Assembly: GCF_000023905.1 (NCBI RefSeq)
Contig: NC_013192.1
Location: forward strand, 2,108,001 to 2,172,000
Length of the DNA: 64,000 bases
Origin: Leptotrichia buccalis C-1013-b
GTDB lineage: Bacteria; Fusobacteriota; Fusobacteriia; Fusobacteriales; Leptotrichiaceae
Reading direction: 5' to 3'
The notes under the pieces are model-generated. The model was not told the DNA's origin and searched no databases. It saw only the letters and a program-made list of their open reading frames with translations. Positions 44,148-52,165 of this stretch are shown piece by piece. Positions within the stretch are counted from its first letter, which is position 1, and each line of letters starts with the position of its first letter. The translations under genes were made by a program, and so were the position numbers.

Positions 44148-45545
44148 TTAAATCAATTCCTTCTTCTCCTCTATCTTCCTGTACATATAGTCAAAACTGA
44201 AAATCAGCACATAAACTGCAATTAGCATTGCCATATTTTTTACAAGCCCTTCCCCAAAGAATGAGCCTCTTGGGATATAAAAAAGATTTGGTATGAAATA
44301 ATAGCTTGTTAATAATAAAAATCTATTTTTTACAACATATTTTTCATATTTTATAATAAAAATCCCAAGCAGAATTGAAATTACAATTAGCCAGAAGTAG
44401 CCTAAATCATACATTTCCGCAATATAATTTGAGCCAATCCCTTCTCCTTTCAGATAAGCTCCTGAATTTAGATAATAAGTCAATTTATCCGCAATGGAGT
44501 TGGTTGTGGCAAGTGTTTCAAGCGACTGTGGCTTAAAGCCGAATATTCCCTGCAAAATGTATGGATAGGTTCCGTTTCCAACAATGCTATGCTTAAAATT
44601 GATTGTGTAACCAAGTACAAGGTAACTTACTCCTTGAGAAAATAGAAAATTAAAAATTGTGTTTATCAAATCCAGACTGAATATTTTTTTACTTCGTACA
44701 GACACTAGAATTTGTGAGAAAATCACGGTAAATCCTACCAGTTTTACCATTGTCTTGGCTTTTATCCTGATTCCATAAACTTTTGCGTAATACCACATTA
44801 TAAAAAGCAGCTGTGTCAAAAATATTGCTCTTGCCCCCTTGAACGAATCCAGCAGTTTTACCATAAGATAAAGTGAAGAAATTGTCAAAAATTTTCTTTT
44901 GGATGGAATTGAAATTAAAAATATCAAAAATCCGATTGTCATTACTGTACCAGAGCCTTTTGTAAATGCGGGATAGTCAACTCCCTTTAAAATTCCAGTA
45001 TAATAAGCCTCGTATCCAGCCCGCAAAATAACCCTTAGCTGAATAAACATCTTGTAAGCCAAAGCAGGCAGCGAAATTATAAACAGAGCCATCCCGACAT
45101 TCGTAAACAGTTTTCTGCTTTCAAGCGTAATACTACTTCTAATCTCACTAATCTTCTCGTTTGAAATCGCAATGAAAAATCCTAGATGTGTAAACAGCAA
45201 TACTAGCAGAAAAACATTTATTATCTCATTTCTCACATCATAAAAAAAATAAAAGTTAGCAAACTTCGTAGCCCATCCAAACTCCTTATAATTCACAATA
45301 TCCAGAAATATCCTTGTAAAATTAAACAAAAACAGCGTATACAAAAAAATCATATACGAATTTAGCCACTCCAAATAAATTTTCGCTGTAAAAAAGGTAT
45401 AAATATAAACACCCATAAGCAGACATTCCAAAAATTTCATCTCCAACGACTCATTCTGAAAAGTAACGACACTTTTCAAAAATAGTACAAACGCAATAAC
45501 AAACATATGAAATATCAAAAATCCAATTTTATCTCTTTTCATCAA
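44148..45545 (-). CDS. O-antigen/oligosaccharide repeat-unit polymerase-like membrane protein
   Basis: 465 residues with about twelve hydrophobic helices and a larger polar loop around 320-370 (TNSIADKLTYYLNSGAYLKGEGIGSNYIAEM), the arrangement of Wzy-type polymerases and O-antigen ligases. It would polymerise or ligate the glycan built by the downstream transferases. Wzy is preferred because of the central PLxxR-like extracytoplasmic loop position, but WaaL-type ligase activity cannot be ruled out. Confidence 0.75.
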   Translation of the reverse strand: MMKRDKIGFLIFHMFVIAFVLFLKSVVTFQNESLEMKFLECLLMGVYIYTFFTAKIYLEWLNSYMIFLYTLFLFNFTRIFLDIVNYKEFGWATKFANFYFFYDVRNEIINVFLLVLLFTHLGFFIAISNEKISEIRSSITLESRKLFTNVGMALFIISLPALAYKMFIQLRVILRAGYEAYYTGILKGVDYPAFTKGSGTVMTIGFLIFLISIPSKRKFLTISSLYLMVKLLDSFKGARAIFLTQLLFIMWYYAKVYGIRIKAKTMVKLVGFTVIFSQILVSVRSKKIFSLDLINTIFNFLFSQGVSYLVLGYTINFKHSIVGNGTYPYILQGIFGFKPQSLETLATTNSIADKLTYYLNSGAYLKGEGIGSNYIAEMYDLGYFWLIVISILLGIFIIKYEKYVVKNRFLLLTSYYFIPNLFYIPRGSFFGEGLVKNMAMLIAVYVLIFSFDYMYRKIEEKKELI

Positions 45546-45677
45546 TTTACCTCTATTTTTTAAATTTTTTCTTCTATAATTTCACTTAAAATTTTATCAT
45601 ATCGCTATTAAAACTTCAATCAGAAATGTTGTGTCATTATTTAATTTTTTACTTAAAAAATTGATTTATCTTCTTGA

Positions 45678-45986
45678 GATAATTCAAATAAAACAGAAAA
45701 ACTCAAACAAGTTGTTGGAGTGTACCGTGAATTTTGTGCTGCAAAAAGAATAACGATTTCTTATAGCAGAAAAGGCAACCCTTATGACAATGCCTGTATT
45801 GAATCATTTCATGCAACATTGAAAAAAGAATATGTTCATAATAAAAAGTTCGAAAGTCTGGAAACATTAAAAGCAGGAATATATGATTACATAGAAATGT
45901 GGTATAATAAAAAAGGATGCATAGTAAGCTAGGTTTTATGAGTCCAAATGAATATGAAAAACATTTAAAAAAAATCAAATTTTGAT
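45678..45986 (+). pseudogene. IS3-family transposase fragment (C-terminal end, frameshifted)
   Basis: The frame from 45678 gives KQVVGVYREFCAAKRITISY, GNPYDNACIESFHATLKKEY and LKAGIYDYIEMWYN, the end of an IS3-family OrfB integrase core including the catalytic Glu. A frameshift near 45910 in an A-run ends this frame at 45932; the proper tail (LGFMSPNEYEKHLKKIKF) continues in another frame to a TGA at 45984-45986. The N-terminal two thirds, OrfA and both inverted repeats are missing, so it is inactive debris. Confidence 0.88.
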
Positions 45987-46442
45987 ACCACATACCTTAA
46001 AGGAGAAATTAATATTCCAGTAAGCAAATTAACTATTACACCAAGTATAATATATGTAACATCAGACGGAACTGGAGTGCCTGAAACTTATAGACCAAGA
46101 TTAGGAGGGTTTTCTAATTCAGATTATTCATTGGAATTTGGAGGAATAAAACCTGATAAAATGTCAGCAAATAGTATATTTGTCGGAAAATTAAACTTGC
46201 AATATCCAGTTATGGAAATGTTAAGAAGCCATTTGTATATCAATGCTAATATGTCATTTGCAAGAGTTTCTAATAAATCATACCATTATGGAAAAGAACA
46301 AATAAAAAGTTACGGAGTAGGAATAGGAACAAATATTCCATTCATAGGACCAATAAATCTTGGATTTGCAAAATCTCCGAAAGAAAGTGTGAGATACGTA
46401 TTAAATATAGGATATAGTCCAAAAGCGTTTAATGGAAATTAA
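45987..46442 (+). pseudogene. C-terminal fragment of an outer-membrane beta-barrel protein (patatin-type Vd / Omp85-like)
   Basis: The frame is open from the IS3 fragment and codes about 151 residues with alternating amphipathic strands: YLKGEINIPVSKLTITPSII, FVGKLNLQYPVMEML, SYGVGIGTNIPFIGPINLGF and YVLNIGYSP near the end. This matches the last strands of 16-strand Omp85-superfamily barrels, including those of type Vd patatin-like phospholipase autotransporters. There is no start codon, signal or passenger domain; those were evidently lost when the IS3 copy inserted or recombined. Confidence 0.65.
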
Positions 46443-46461
46443 TATTTGATATTAAAAATAA

Positions 46462-46965
46462 TCAAAAATTAAAATAGAAGCAGGAAATAATGATACAGGA
46501 GTAGCCTCTTTAATAAAGTTTTATGAGACAAAATATAATGGAAAGTATTCTTTAGTGGAAAGAGTTTTTAGTAATAGTATTTGGAAGGCAAATCTTCTCG
46601 GCGACGAGATGTTTGATAAAAGGGAATTAGAAGAAATTCTTCTTAAAAAAATGGAATCAGAAGAGTTTAAAAATGATACAGAATATCAGAAAATAAAAAA
46701 AATAATTGAGAAAATGAATATCGAATTTAAGACTGATACTGGATTTTACTTTCTTGGAATAATTCGTCCAGAAAAAATAAATGCATTATTTTTAGAAAAT
46801 ATAAAATCTGCAGAATTTCTAACTTCTTTTTATGAAAAAGTAGAAGATTTACCAAAAGCAAAAAAATGGGCAAGAACAACAAAAGAATTAATAGAAAAGT
46901 CTAAAAATAAAAAAGATTATTCTGAAGCTTTGGATTATGTCAATGAAATTTTAGAACAACGTTGA
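46462..46965 (+). pseudogene. Fragment of an unknown protein, no start
   Basis: An open frame of 167 codons preceded by a stop at 46459, without an ATG/GTG with binding site near its beginning; it starts in mid-domain (GNNDTGVASLIKFYETKYN). The C-terminal part is charged and helical (ELEEILLKKMESEEF, LIEKSKNKKDYSEALDY). The GTG at 46555 has no Shine-Dalgarno. It is probably the 3' remnant of a larger gene in the same debris zone. I do not recognise the family. Confidence 0.5.
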
Positions 46966-47129
46966 ATAAATTATAAATAAAACAGGCAATTGTATTTCGA
47001 TGGCAATATTTATCTTGTTACATAAGAAGGGCTTCTAAAATATCAGAATAAATTAACAAAAGTAATAGATACATAAATAGATTAAAATTAAGAAAAGTAA
47101 ATTATTAAGTAGAAAATTAATAATAATAA

Positions 47130-47167
47130 AAAATGGAGCAAAACTGTGATGTTGAACTCCATTTTAT
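47130..47167 (-). terminator. Intrinsic terminator after glgA
   Basis: AAATGGAG (from 47131) pairs with CTCCATTT (47157-47164). On the minus strand the hairpin is followed by a T-rich tract, just past the glgA stop at 47196. The plus strand is also T-rich after it. Confidence 0.75.
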
Positions 47168-47195
47168 TTTACAAAAATTTATTTTTAAAAAACAA

Positions 47196-48584
47196 TTAAT
47201 AAGATTTAGCTAATTCATAAAGTTTTTCGTATTCTCTTGCTGATCTATCCCAAGAAAAATCAAGATCCATATTTCTTTTTACCAATTTTTCCCAAATATC
47301 AGGTCTGTCATAATAAATTCCTTCTGCTACTTTTATTGTAAATAACATATCGTCTGCATTAAAGTTTGTAAATGAGAACCCATTTCCTTCATCTGTAAAG
47401 ATATTGTAAGGCTGTACAGAATCCTTTAATCCTCCAGTTTCCCTTACAATTGGAATAGTTCCAAATCTCATTGCTATCATTTGGCTAAGTCCACAAGGCT
47501 CATATCTTGACGGCATTAAGAACATATCACTTCCTGCGTAGATTTCATTTGCAAGCTGTCCATTGTATCCAAGATAAACTTTGAATTTATCAGGATATTT
47601 CCAAGCTAAATGGTTATAATAGTCTTCATAGAATTTATCTCCACTTCCTAAAATCACTATTTGAACAGCGTCATATTGCAATAAGTTTTCAAGTGCTGCT
47701 GATACCAAGTCCAACCCTTTTCCTTCTACAAGTCTTGAAATTATTGAAATTAAGGCAACGTCTGATTTTGGTAATCCTAATTTTTCTTGCAGTAAATATT
47801 TATTTTCTTTCTTTTTATCTAAAGAATCTTTATTGAAAGGAATTATTCCCTTTGTTGTTTCTGGATTGAATTCTTCCACGTCTATTCCATTTAAAATACC
47901 GTGAATATATTTTCTATTTGTAATCCATTCCAGCCCTTCACCAAAATATGCGTATTTTATTTCTTCAGCATAAGTTGGACTAACTGTATTTACAACATCT
48001 CCATATCCAATTCCAATTTCCATAAAGTTCAAGTCATGTCTATCGTCCATATAATATCCCATTCTTTCAAATGAGTATTTAGAGAATTTACCTTGATACA
48101 TCAGGTTATGTATTGAGTAAACTGTTCTCATATCCCAGTAAAATGGATCATAATTATATCTTACGTTTAAAAAATATGGAACTGGTCCAGTTTGCCAGTC
48201 GTTACAGTGTAAAATATCTGCCTGCAAATTAATTTCCTTTAAAAATCTAAGTGCCAATTCTGAAAACATAGCATACTGAACATCTTGATCAAAATCTCCG
48301 TAAACATGTCCTCTTTCATATAATGCTTTGTTTTCAATAAAGTAATAATTTATCTTATCATCAGGATACCTTACCAGATTAAACACATCTCCATGGCTTT
48401 CAAGTCTTGCCACCCATTCTAATTTTTCAAGATATTTTAATGGTATTATGTCGTATTTAGGCATTATTATAGAAACTTCGTGTCCTAACTCTTGCATTTT
48501 TTTAGGTAATGCTCCCAAAACATCAGCTAGTCCACCAGATTTATAAAACGGAGCCACTTCAGATGCCAAATATACTATTTTCAA
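47196..48584 (-). CDS. glgA: Glycogen synthase (ADP-glucose type, GT5)
   Basis: 462 residues; extends alpha-1,4-glucan from ADP-glucose. Motifs: the N-terminal MKIVYLASEVAPFYKSGGLA with the Lys of KxGG, LHCNDWQTGPVP, SIHNLMYQGKF, SRLVEGKGLDLV and the C-terminal MPSRYEPCGLSQMIAM. I place the start at the TTG 48584, which has AGGAG 8 nt upstream and matches family N-termini; the GTG at 48593 overlaps that site. It lies about 210 bp downstream of glgC. Confidence 0.95.
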   Translation of the reverse strand: MKIVYLASEVAPFYKSGGLADVLGALPKKMQELGHEVSIIMPKYDIIPLKYLEKLEWVARLESHGDVFNLVRYPDDKINYYFIENKALYERGHVYGDFDQDVQYAMFSELALRFLKEINLQADILHCNDWQTGPVPYFLNVRYNYDPFYWDMRTVYSIHNLMYQGKFSKYSFERMGYYMDDRHDLNFMEIGIGYGDVVNTVSPTYAEEIKYAYFGEGLEWITNRKYIHGILNGIDVEEFNPETTKGIIPFNKDSLDKKKENKYLLQEKLGLPKSDVALISIISRLVEGKGLDLVSAALENLLQYDAVQIVILGSGDKFYEDYYNHLAWKYPDKFKVYLGYNGQLANEIYAGSDMFLMPSRYEPCGLSQMIAMRFGTIPIVRETGGLKDSVQPYNIFTDEGNGFSFTNFNADDMLFTIKVAEGIYYDRPDIWEKLVKRNMDLDFSWDRSAREYEKLYELAKSY

Positions 48585-48793
48585 ACTAATCACTCCTATT
48601 CTTAAAATATTTTATTTATTTTAAAATATTCAAGTTACTAAGATACATTTATAAAAATTATGTATTGACCTTAATAACTTGAATTTTTTTTGAATTTCAG
48701 ATAACTTTAGAATTTACTAATTGTAAATTAATATCTGAGAAGTATAATTTTTAAATTTTTGTTTCAAATTTTAGTAATAAGTAATTAAGACTA

Positions 48794-50044
48794 TTATTTT
48801 ACAGTTTCCCCAGTTCCAATTATTCTATTATTTTCATTGATTTTTACTCCAGCAAAAATTCTTACGTTTTTACCAACAATTGAACCATCAGGGATAACTA
48901 CGCTCTTACCGATAACTGTTATTCCTGAAGACAATAAATCTGGACGTTCTTTGTTTGGAACATTTGCATTTCCATTTCCTATGAATGAATTTTTACCTAT
49001 ATATGTTTTTTTATCAATAATAATTGTATCTAAGTGAGAATTTGCATCTACATAAGTTCCTGAGAAAATAATACAGTTTCTGACAGTTGCCCCTTTTCTA
49101 ACTGTAACTCCAGGCCCTAATACTGAATTTTCCACACTTCCCTCAATTTTACATCCGTTACAGATTAATGAATTTTGAACGCTTCCAGTAACTCCAATTC
49201 TTACCGGCGCCAAGTCTTCACTTCTTGTGTAAATTTTCCATCCTGGATCATACAAGTTAATTCCAACTTCTTCAGATTTTTTGATTAAGTCCAAATTTGC
49301 TTCCATGTATGAATCATAAGTTCCTACATCTTTCCAGTAGCTGTCATAAGTATGAACATAAACTTTTCTATCTTCTTGAATCATTGCAGGAATTACATGG
49401 TTTCCAAAGTCTAAATCGTGGTTTTCCAATTTTTCAAGATATTCTAATAAAGAATCTGTATTGAAAATATAGATTCCCATTGAAGCTAGATTACTTTTTG
49501 GTTCAGCAGGTTTTTCTTCAAAGTTTAATATTTTTTTGTTTTGGTCAACTTCAAAAATACCAAATCTGCTTGCTTCTTCAATAGGAACAGGCTGTACAGC
49601 TATTGTTAATTCTGCTTTATTTTCTTCGTGTTCTTTTAGCATCCATCTATAATCCATTTTGTAAATATGGTCTCCAGATAAAATTAACACATATTTAGGA
49701 TTTTTGTTTTTAATAAACTCAATATTCTGTCTAATTGCGTCGGCAGTTCCTTGATACCAAGAATTTCCACCAAGTTTTTCATGTGGCTGCAACATTGTAA
49801 TTGCAGTGTCTCTTCTGTCAAAATCCCATGGTTTTCCAGAACCGATGTGTTCATTTAATGATAACGGCAAATATTGAGTCAATAATGCAACATCATAAAT
49901 ACCTGAATTTGAACAGTTACTAAGTGCAAAATCGATTATTCTGAATTTTCCAGCAAAAGGAACACTTGGTTTAACTCTTTTTTCTGATAGAATGTCAAGT
50001 CTTGAACCTCTTCCACCAGCTAAAATCATAGCTAAAACTTTCAT
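48794..50044 (-). CDS. glgC: Glucose-1-phosphate adenylyltransferase
   Basis: 416 residues; makes ADP-glucose for GlgA. Seen are MILAGGRGSRLDILSEKRVKP, GTADAIRQNIEFI, LSGDHIYKMDY, IPFEEKP-like NFEEKPAEPKS and a C-terminal beta-helix (GCKIEGSVENSVLGPGV). No GlgD partner, branching enzyme or phosphorylase is in the window, so the rest of the glycogen pathway lies elsewhere. Confidence 0.95.
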   Translation of the reverse strand: MKVLAMILAGGRGSRLDILSEKRVKPSVPFAGKFRIIDFALSNCSNSGIYDVALLTQYLPLSLNEHIGSGKPWDFDRRDTAITMLQPHEKLGGNSWYQGTADAIRQNIEFIKNKNPKYVLILSGDHIYKMDYRWMLKEHEENKAELTIAVQPVPIEEASRFGIFEVDQNKKILNFEEKPAEPKSNLASMGIYIFNTDSLLEYLEKLENHDLDFGNHVIPAMIQEDRKVYVHTYDSYWKDVGTYDSYMEANLDLIKKSEEVGINLYDPGWKIYTRSEDLAPVRIGVTGSVQNSLICNGCKIEGSVENSVLGPGVTVRKGATVRNCIIFSGTYVDANSHLDTIIIDKKTYIGKNSFIGNGNANVPNKERPDLLSSGITVIGKSVVIPDGSIVGKNVRIFAGVKINENNRIIGTGETVK

Positions 50045-50166
50045 ATAAATACCTCCATTTTTGTTCTCTATATACAGTATACCCCCTTTTTTTAAAAAAT
50101 CAAATTATTTTTCAAAAAATTTTTCTTTTTTCTTGAAATTTCTAACATTTCTAAAAAAATCTTGTT

Positions 50167-50541
50167 TTAGTTTATCTTTTTAATTTTTATTATTCTTAAA
50201 ATTTTTTCTATTAATTCTTCAAAAATTTTATTCCTGTCTTTTCCATCTTGATAAAGCACTAAAAAATATAAATCTGTATAAAACCCTTTTTCTGCTCCAT
50301 TTATAAAATAATTTCCACATTTTATCTTTCTTTTATTTTTAAAAATTAAAATTTTTTCTCCATTTTCTGTATTTTTAGAAAAATAAATACCAAACTTCAA
50401 ATTATCAAACTGGACTTTTTCAATATTTCGGTCTTCAATTTCATTTTTTTCTAAAGAAAACTTTTCTTGTATATTGTGATTTAAATTTTCAATATTCTCC
50501 ATATTTGTAAAATAAATAAAATCCTTCAAAATTTGTTTCAT
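50167..50541 (-). CDS. Uncharacterised small protein, paralogue of the gene at 18294-18671
   Basis: 124 residues, homologous end to end to the 18294 gene product: NIEKVQFDNLKFGIYFSK, KCGNYFING, DLYFLVLYQDGKDRN and IFEELIEKILRIIK. It has a good GGGGAGGAAAAATT site before the ATG. It is on the opposite strand from the other copy, about 32 kb away, and again borders a long non-coding, structured gap. Function unknown. Confidence 0.75.
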   Translation of the reverse strand: MKQILKDFIYFTNMENIENLNHNIQEKFSLEKNEIEDRNIEKVQFDNLKFGIYFSKNTENGEKILIFKNKRKIKCGNYFINGAEKGFYTDLYFLVLYQDGKDRNKIFEELIEKILRIIKIKKIN

Positions 50542-51164
50542 AATTTTTCCTCCCCTTTAATGTATTTTAAATGTATTTATTATTTTAAAATCTGCTATTG
50601 AAATTAGTTTACCATATTATTTTTATATTTTTTAGGATAAATTTTAATTTTTTATTAATCATTTTAAGTGTTATTATTAAAAGAGTCTTTTATTTTATAA
50701 GTATTAAAATAAAATTAAAAAAATATTCATAGTTGTAATTTGATATGGAAAAAATAAGATGATTTAAAATGTTTTTTATGAAAAATTTTGACATAAAAAA
50801 ATCCGATCTACCGTTCTAACTTAATTTTTGATTGCCTGTAAAACGTTACAGGTGGTAGTCATATTTATAGACTGTACAGAATCCGTACAAAACATTATGC
50901 AGTCGTGATTTTCCTGAGACAATTTATAAAGGGATAACCCCATTAAAAAAGAGTAAAGCTCAAAAATTCTTTGTTAGTAGCGCATAGACCAGAAATTTTT
51001 ATTTATTATTTAACTATTTTATTTAGTCCTTAACTTCTTAAATATTATAACTGTTATGCGAAAAAATGTCAAATATTCTTTTTGAAAAATTTAAAAAATT
51101 TGCAAGATATATTTGAACTTTTTAAAGTCCAGCGAGAGAAATTCAATAGTTTTTGAACTTGATT
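50542..51164. other. Gene-free gap with a hairpin-rich patch (50795-51000)
   Basis: No credible gene in 620 bp. The patch at 50795-51000 is less A+T-rich than its surroundings and contains CCTGTAA-AACG-TTACAGG (7-bp stem), TGTAC/GTACA around a 7-nt loop nested within GACTG/CAGTC-type pairing, and AAGGGGTTATCC-like G/C runs. Neither strand has an ORF with start and binding site. It may be a structured RNA, a leader of the minus-strand 50167 gene, or a mobile-element remnant. The flanks are plain A+T-rich sequence. Confidence 0.4.
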
Positions 51165-51794
51165 TTAAACTATTTTTATACATCTGAAAATTCTATACCC
51201 AGCATTAATTTCCAAAGTTTCACAATTTCTAAAAATCTCTTCTAATTTTTTCTGTGTGCTTTTTGCTCCATGTTTTGTCTGGATTACACAGTAAAATTCT
51301 CCGTTTGAATTTAAATGCTCAGAACTTTTTTCATAAATTTGAAAAATCGTCTGTTTTCCAGCACGAATTGGTGGATTTGATAAAATTACATCAAATTTTT
51401 CAGAAATATTGTCAAATGCAAATGATTTTCTTATTTCAAACTCTTCGTTTTCATTTTTTATAGCATTATTTTTCAAAAGATTTTCTTTTGTAAGCTCTAA
51501 AGCTCGTTCATTCACATCTGAAGAAATAATTTTTGTATTTTCAAAAAAAGATTTTATAATAACTGATACAACGCCATATCCACATCCAATATCCAGTACA
51601 TCAAATTTTTGATTTTTTTTATTTTGATTTTCTCGCAAAAACACTTTTAACATAACATCCGTTCCAAAATCTACTTTTGTTTTTGAAAATACCCCATTAT
51701 CTGTTATAAATTCAAAATTTTTATTTTCTATTGTGTATTTTATTATTTTTTTATCTGATTTTACTTCCTGCTTTTCTGAAAAGTAATGACTCAT
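51165..51794 (-). CDS. RsmC-like rRNA (guanine-N2) methyltransferase, single-domain
   Basis: 209-residue class I AdoMet methyltransferase of the short RsmC/YbxB type. Motif I is LDIGCGYGVVS, followed by SDVNERALELTKEN and the catalytic motif IV ILSNPPIRAGK, which suits exocyclic amino-group methylation of guanine in rRNA. The N-terminal YFSEKQEVKSD and FITDNGVFSKTKVDFGT are typical. Stand-alone gene. Confidence 0.88.
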   Translation of the reverse strand: MSHYFSEKQEVKSDKKIIKYTIENKNFEFITDNGVFSKTKVDFGTDVMLKVFLRENQNKKNQKFDVLDIGCGYGVVSVIIKSFFENTKIISSDVNERALELTKENLLKNNAIKNENEEFEIRKSFAFDNISEKFDVILSNPPIRAGKQTIFQIYEKSSEHLNSNGEFYCVIQTKHGAKSTQKKLEEIFRNCETLEINAGYRIFRCIKIV

Positions 51795-51926
51795 TGTTTC
51801 ACCTCTGATTTTTTAATTTTGATATATTATATCATATTCGAAATAAATTCCAAATTGTGTTTAGAAAACGAGTTTAATTATAACTAAATATTGCATATTT
51901 ATCTTTTTATAAGAAATTTTTTTCAG

Positions 51927-51956
51927 TTGAAAATTATATAAAAAATATTGTATAAT
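51927..51956 (+). promoter_or_regulatory. Candidate promoter of the DUF262-DUF1524 gene
   Basis: TTGAAA at 51927-51932, 18-bp spacer, TATAAT at 51951-51956, leaving a leader of about 200 nt. The region is so A+T-rich that other -10-like sites exist (51985-51990). Confidence 0.45.
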
Positions 51957-52032
51957 TTATAATAAGAAATTTTTATAATTATGATATAATAGTATTACTT
52001 TAAAAACAAGATTTTAAAAATTAGAGCTGTTC

Positions 52033-52090
52033 TACTTAAACTCTAATATTATTTAATATTTTACAGTTAAATATTAAAAGAGTTTGAGTA
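52033..52090 (+). promoter_or_regulatory. 12-bp inverted repeat in the leader of the DUF262-DUF1524 gene
   Basis: TACTTAAACTCT (52033-52044) pairs with AGAGTTTGAGTA (52079-52090) with one G-T pair. The right arm and its flank closely match the perR leader at 30223-30246. It has no T tract directly after it, so it is not a plain terminator. The remainder of the 51795-52165 gap holds only A+T-rich sequence. Confidence 0.5.
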
Positions 52091-52165
52091 TATAATTAAA
52101 ATTTATTGTAAAAAATCAAAACAATATTTTTTAAATAAAATTATTCAAAATGATTAGGAGGCGTT

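Noticed and set aside
50920-50980. TPP riboswitch (a CTGAGA followed by GGGATAACCCC)
   Set aside because: The surrounding conserved TPP elements (the GGGG-type P1 strand and the ACCTGATCTGG-type arm) are missing, and no thiamine gene is adjacent.
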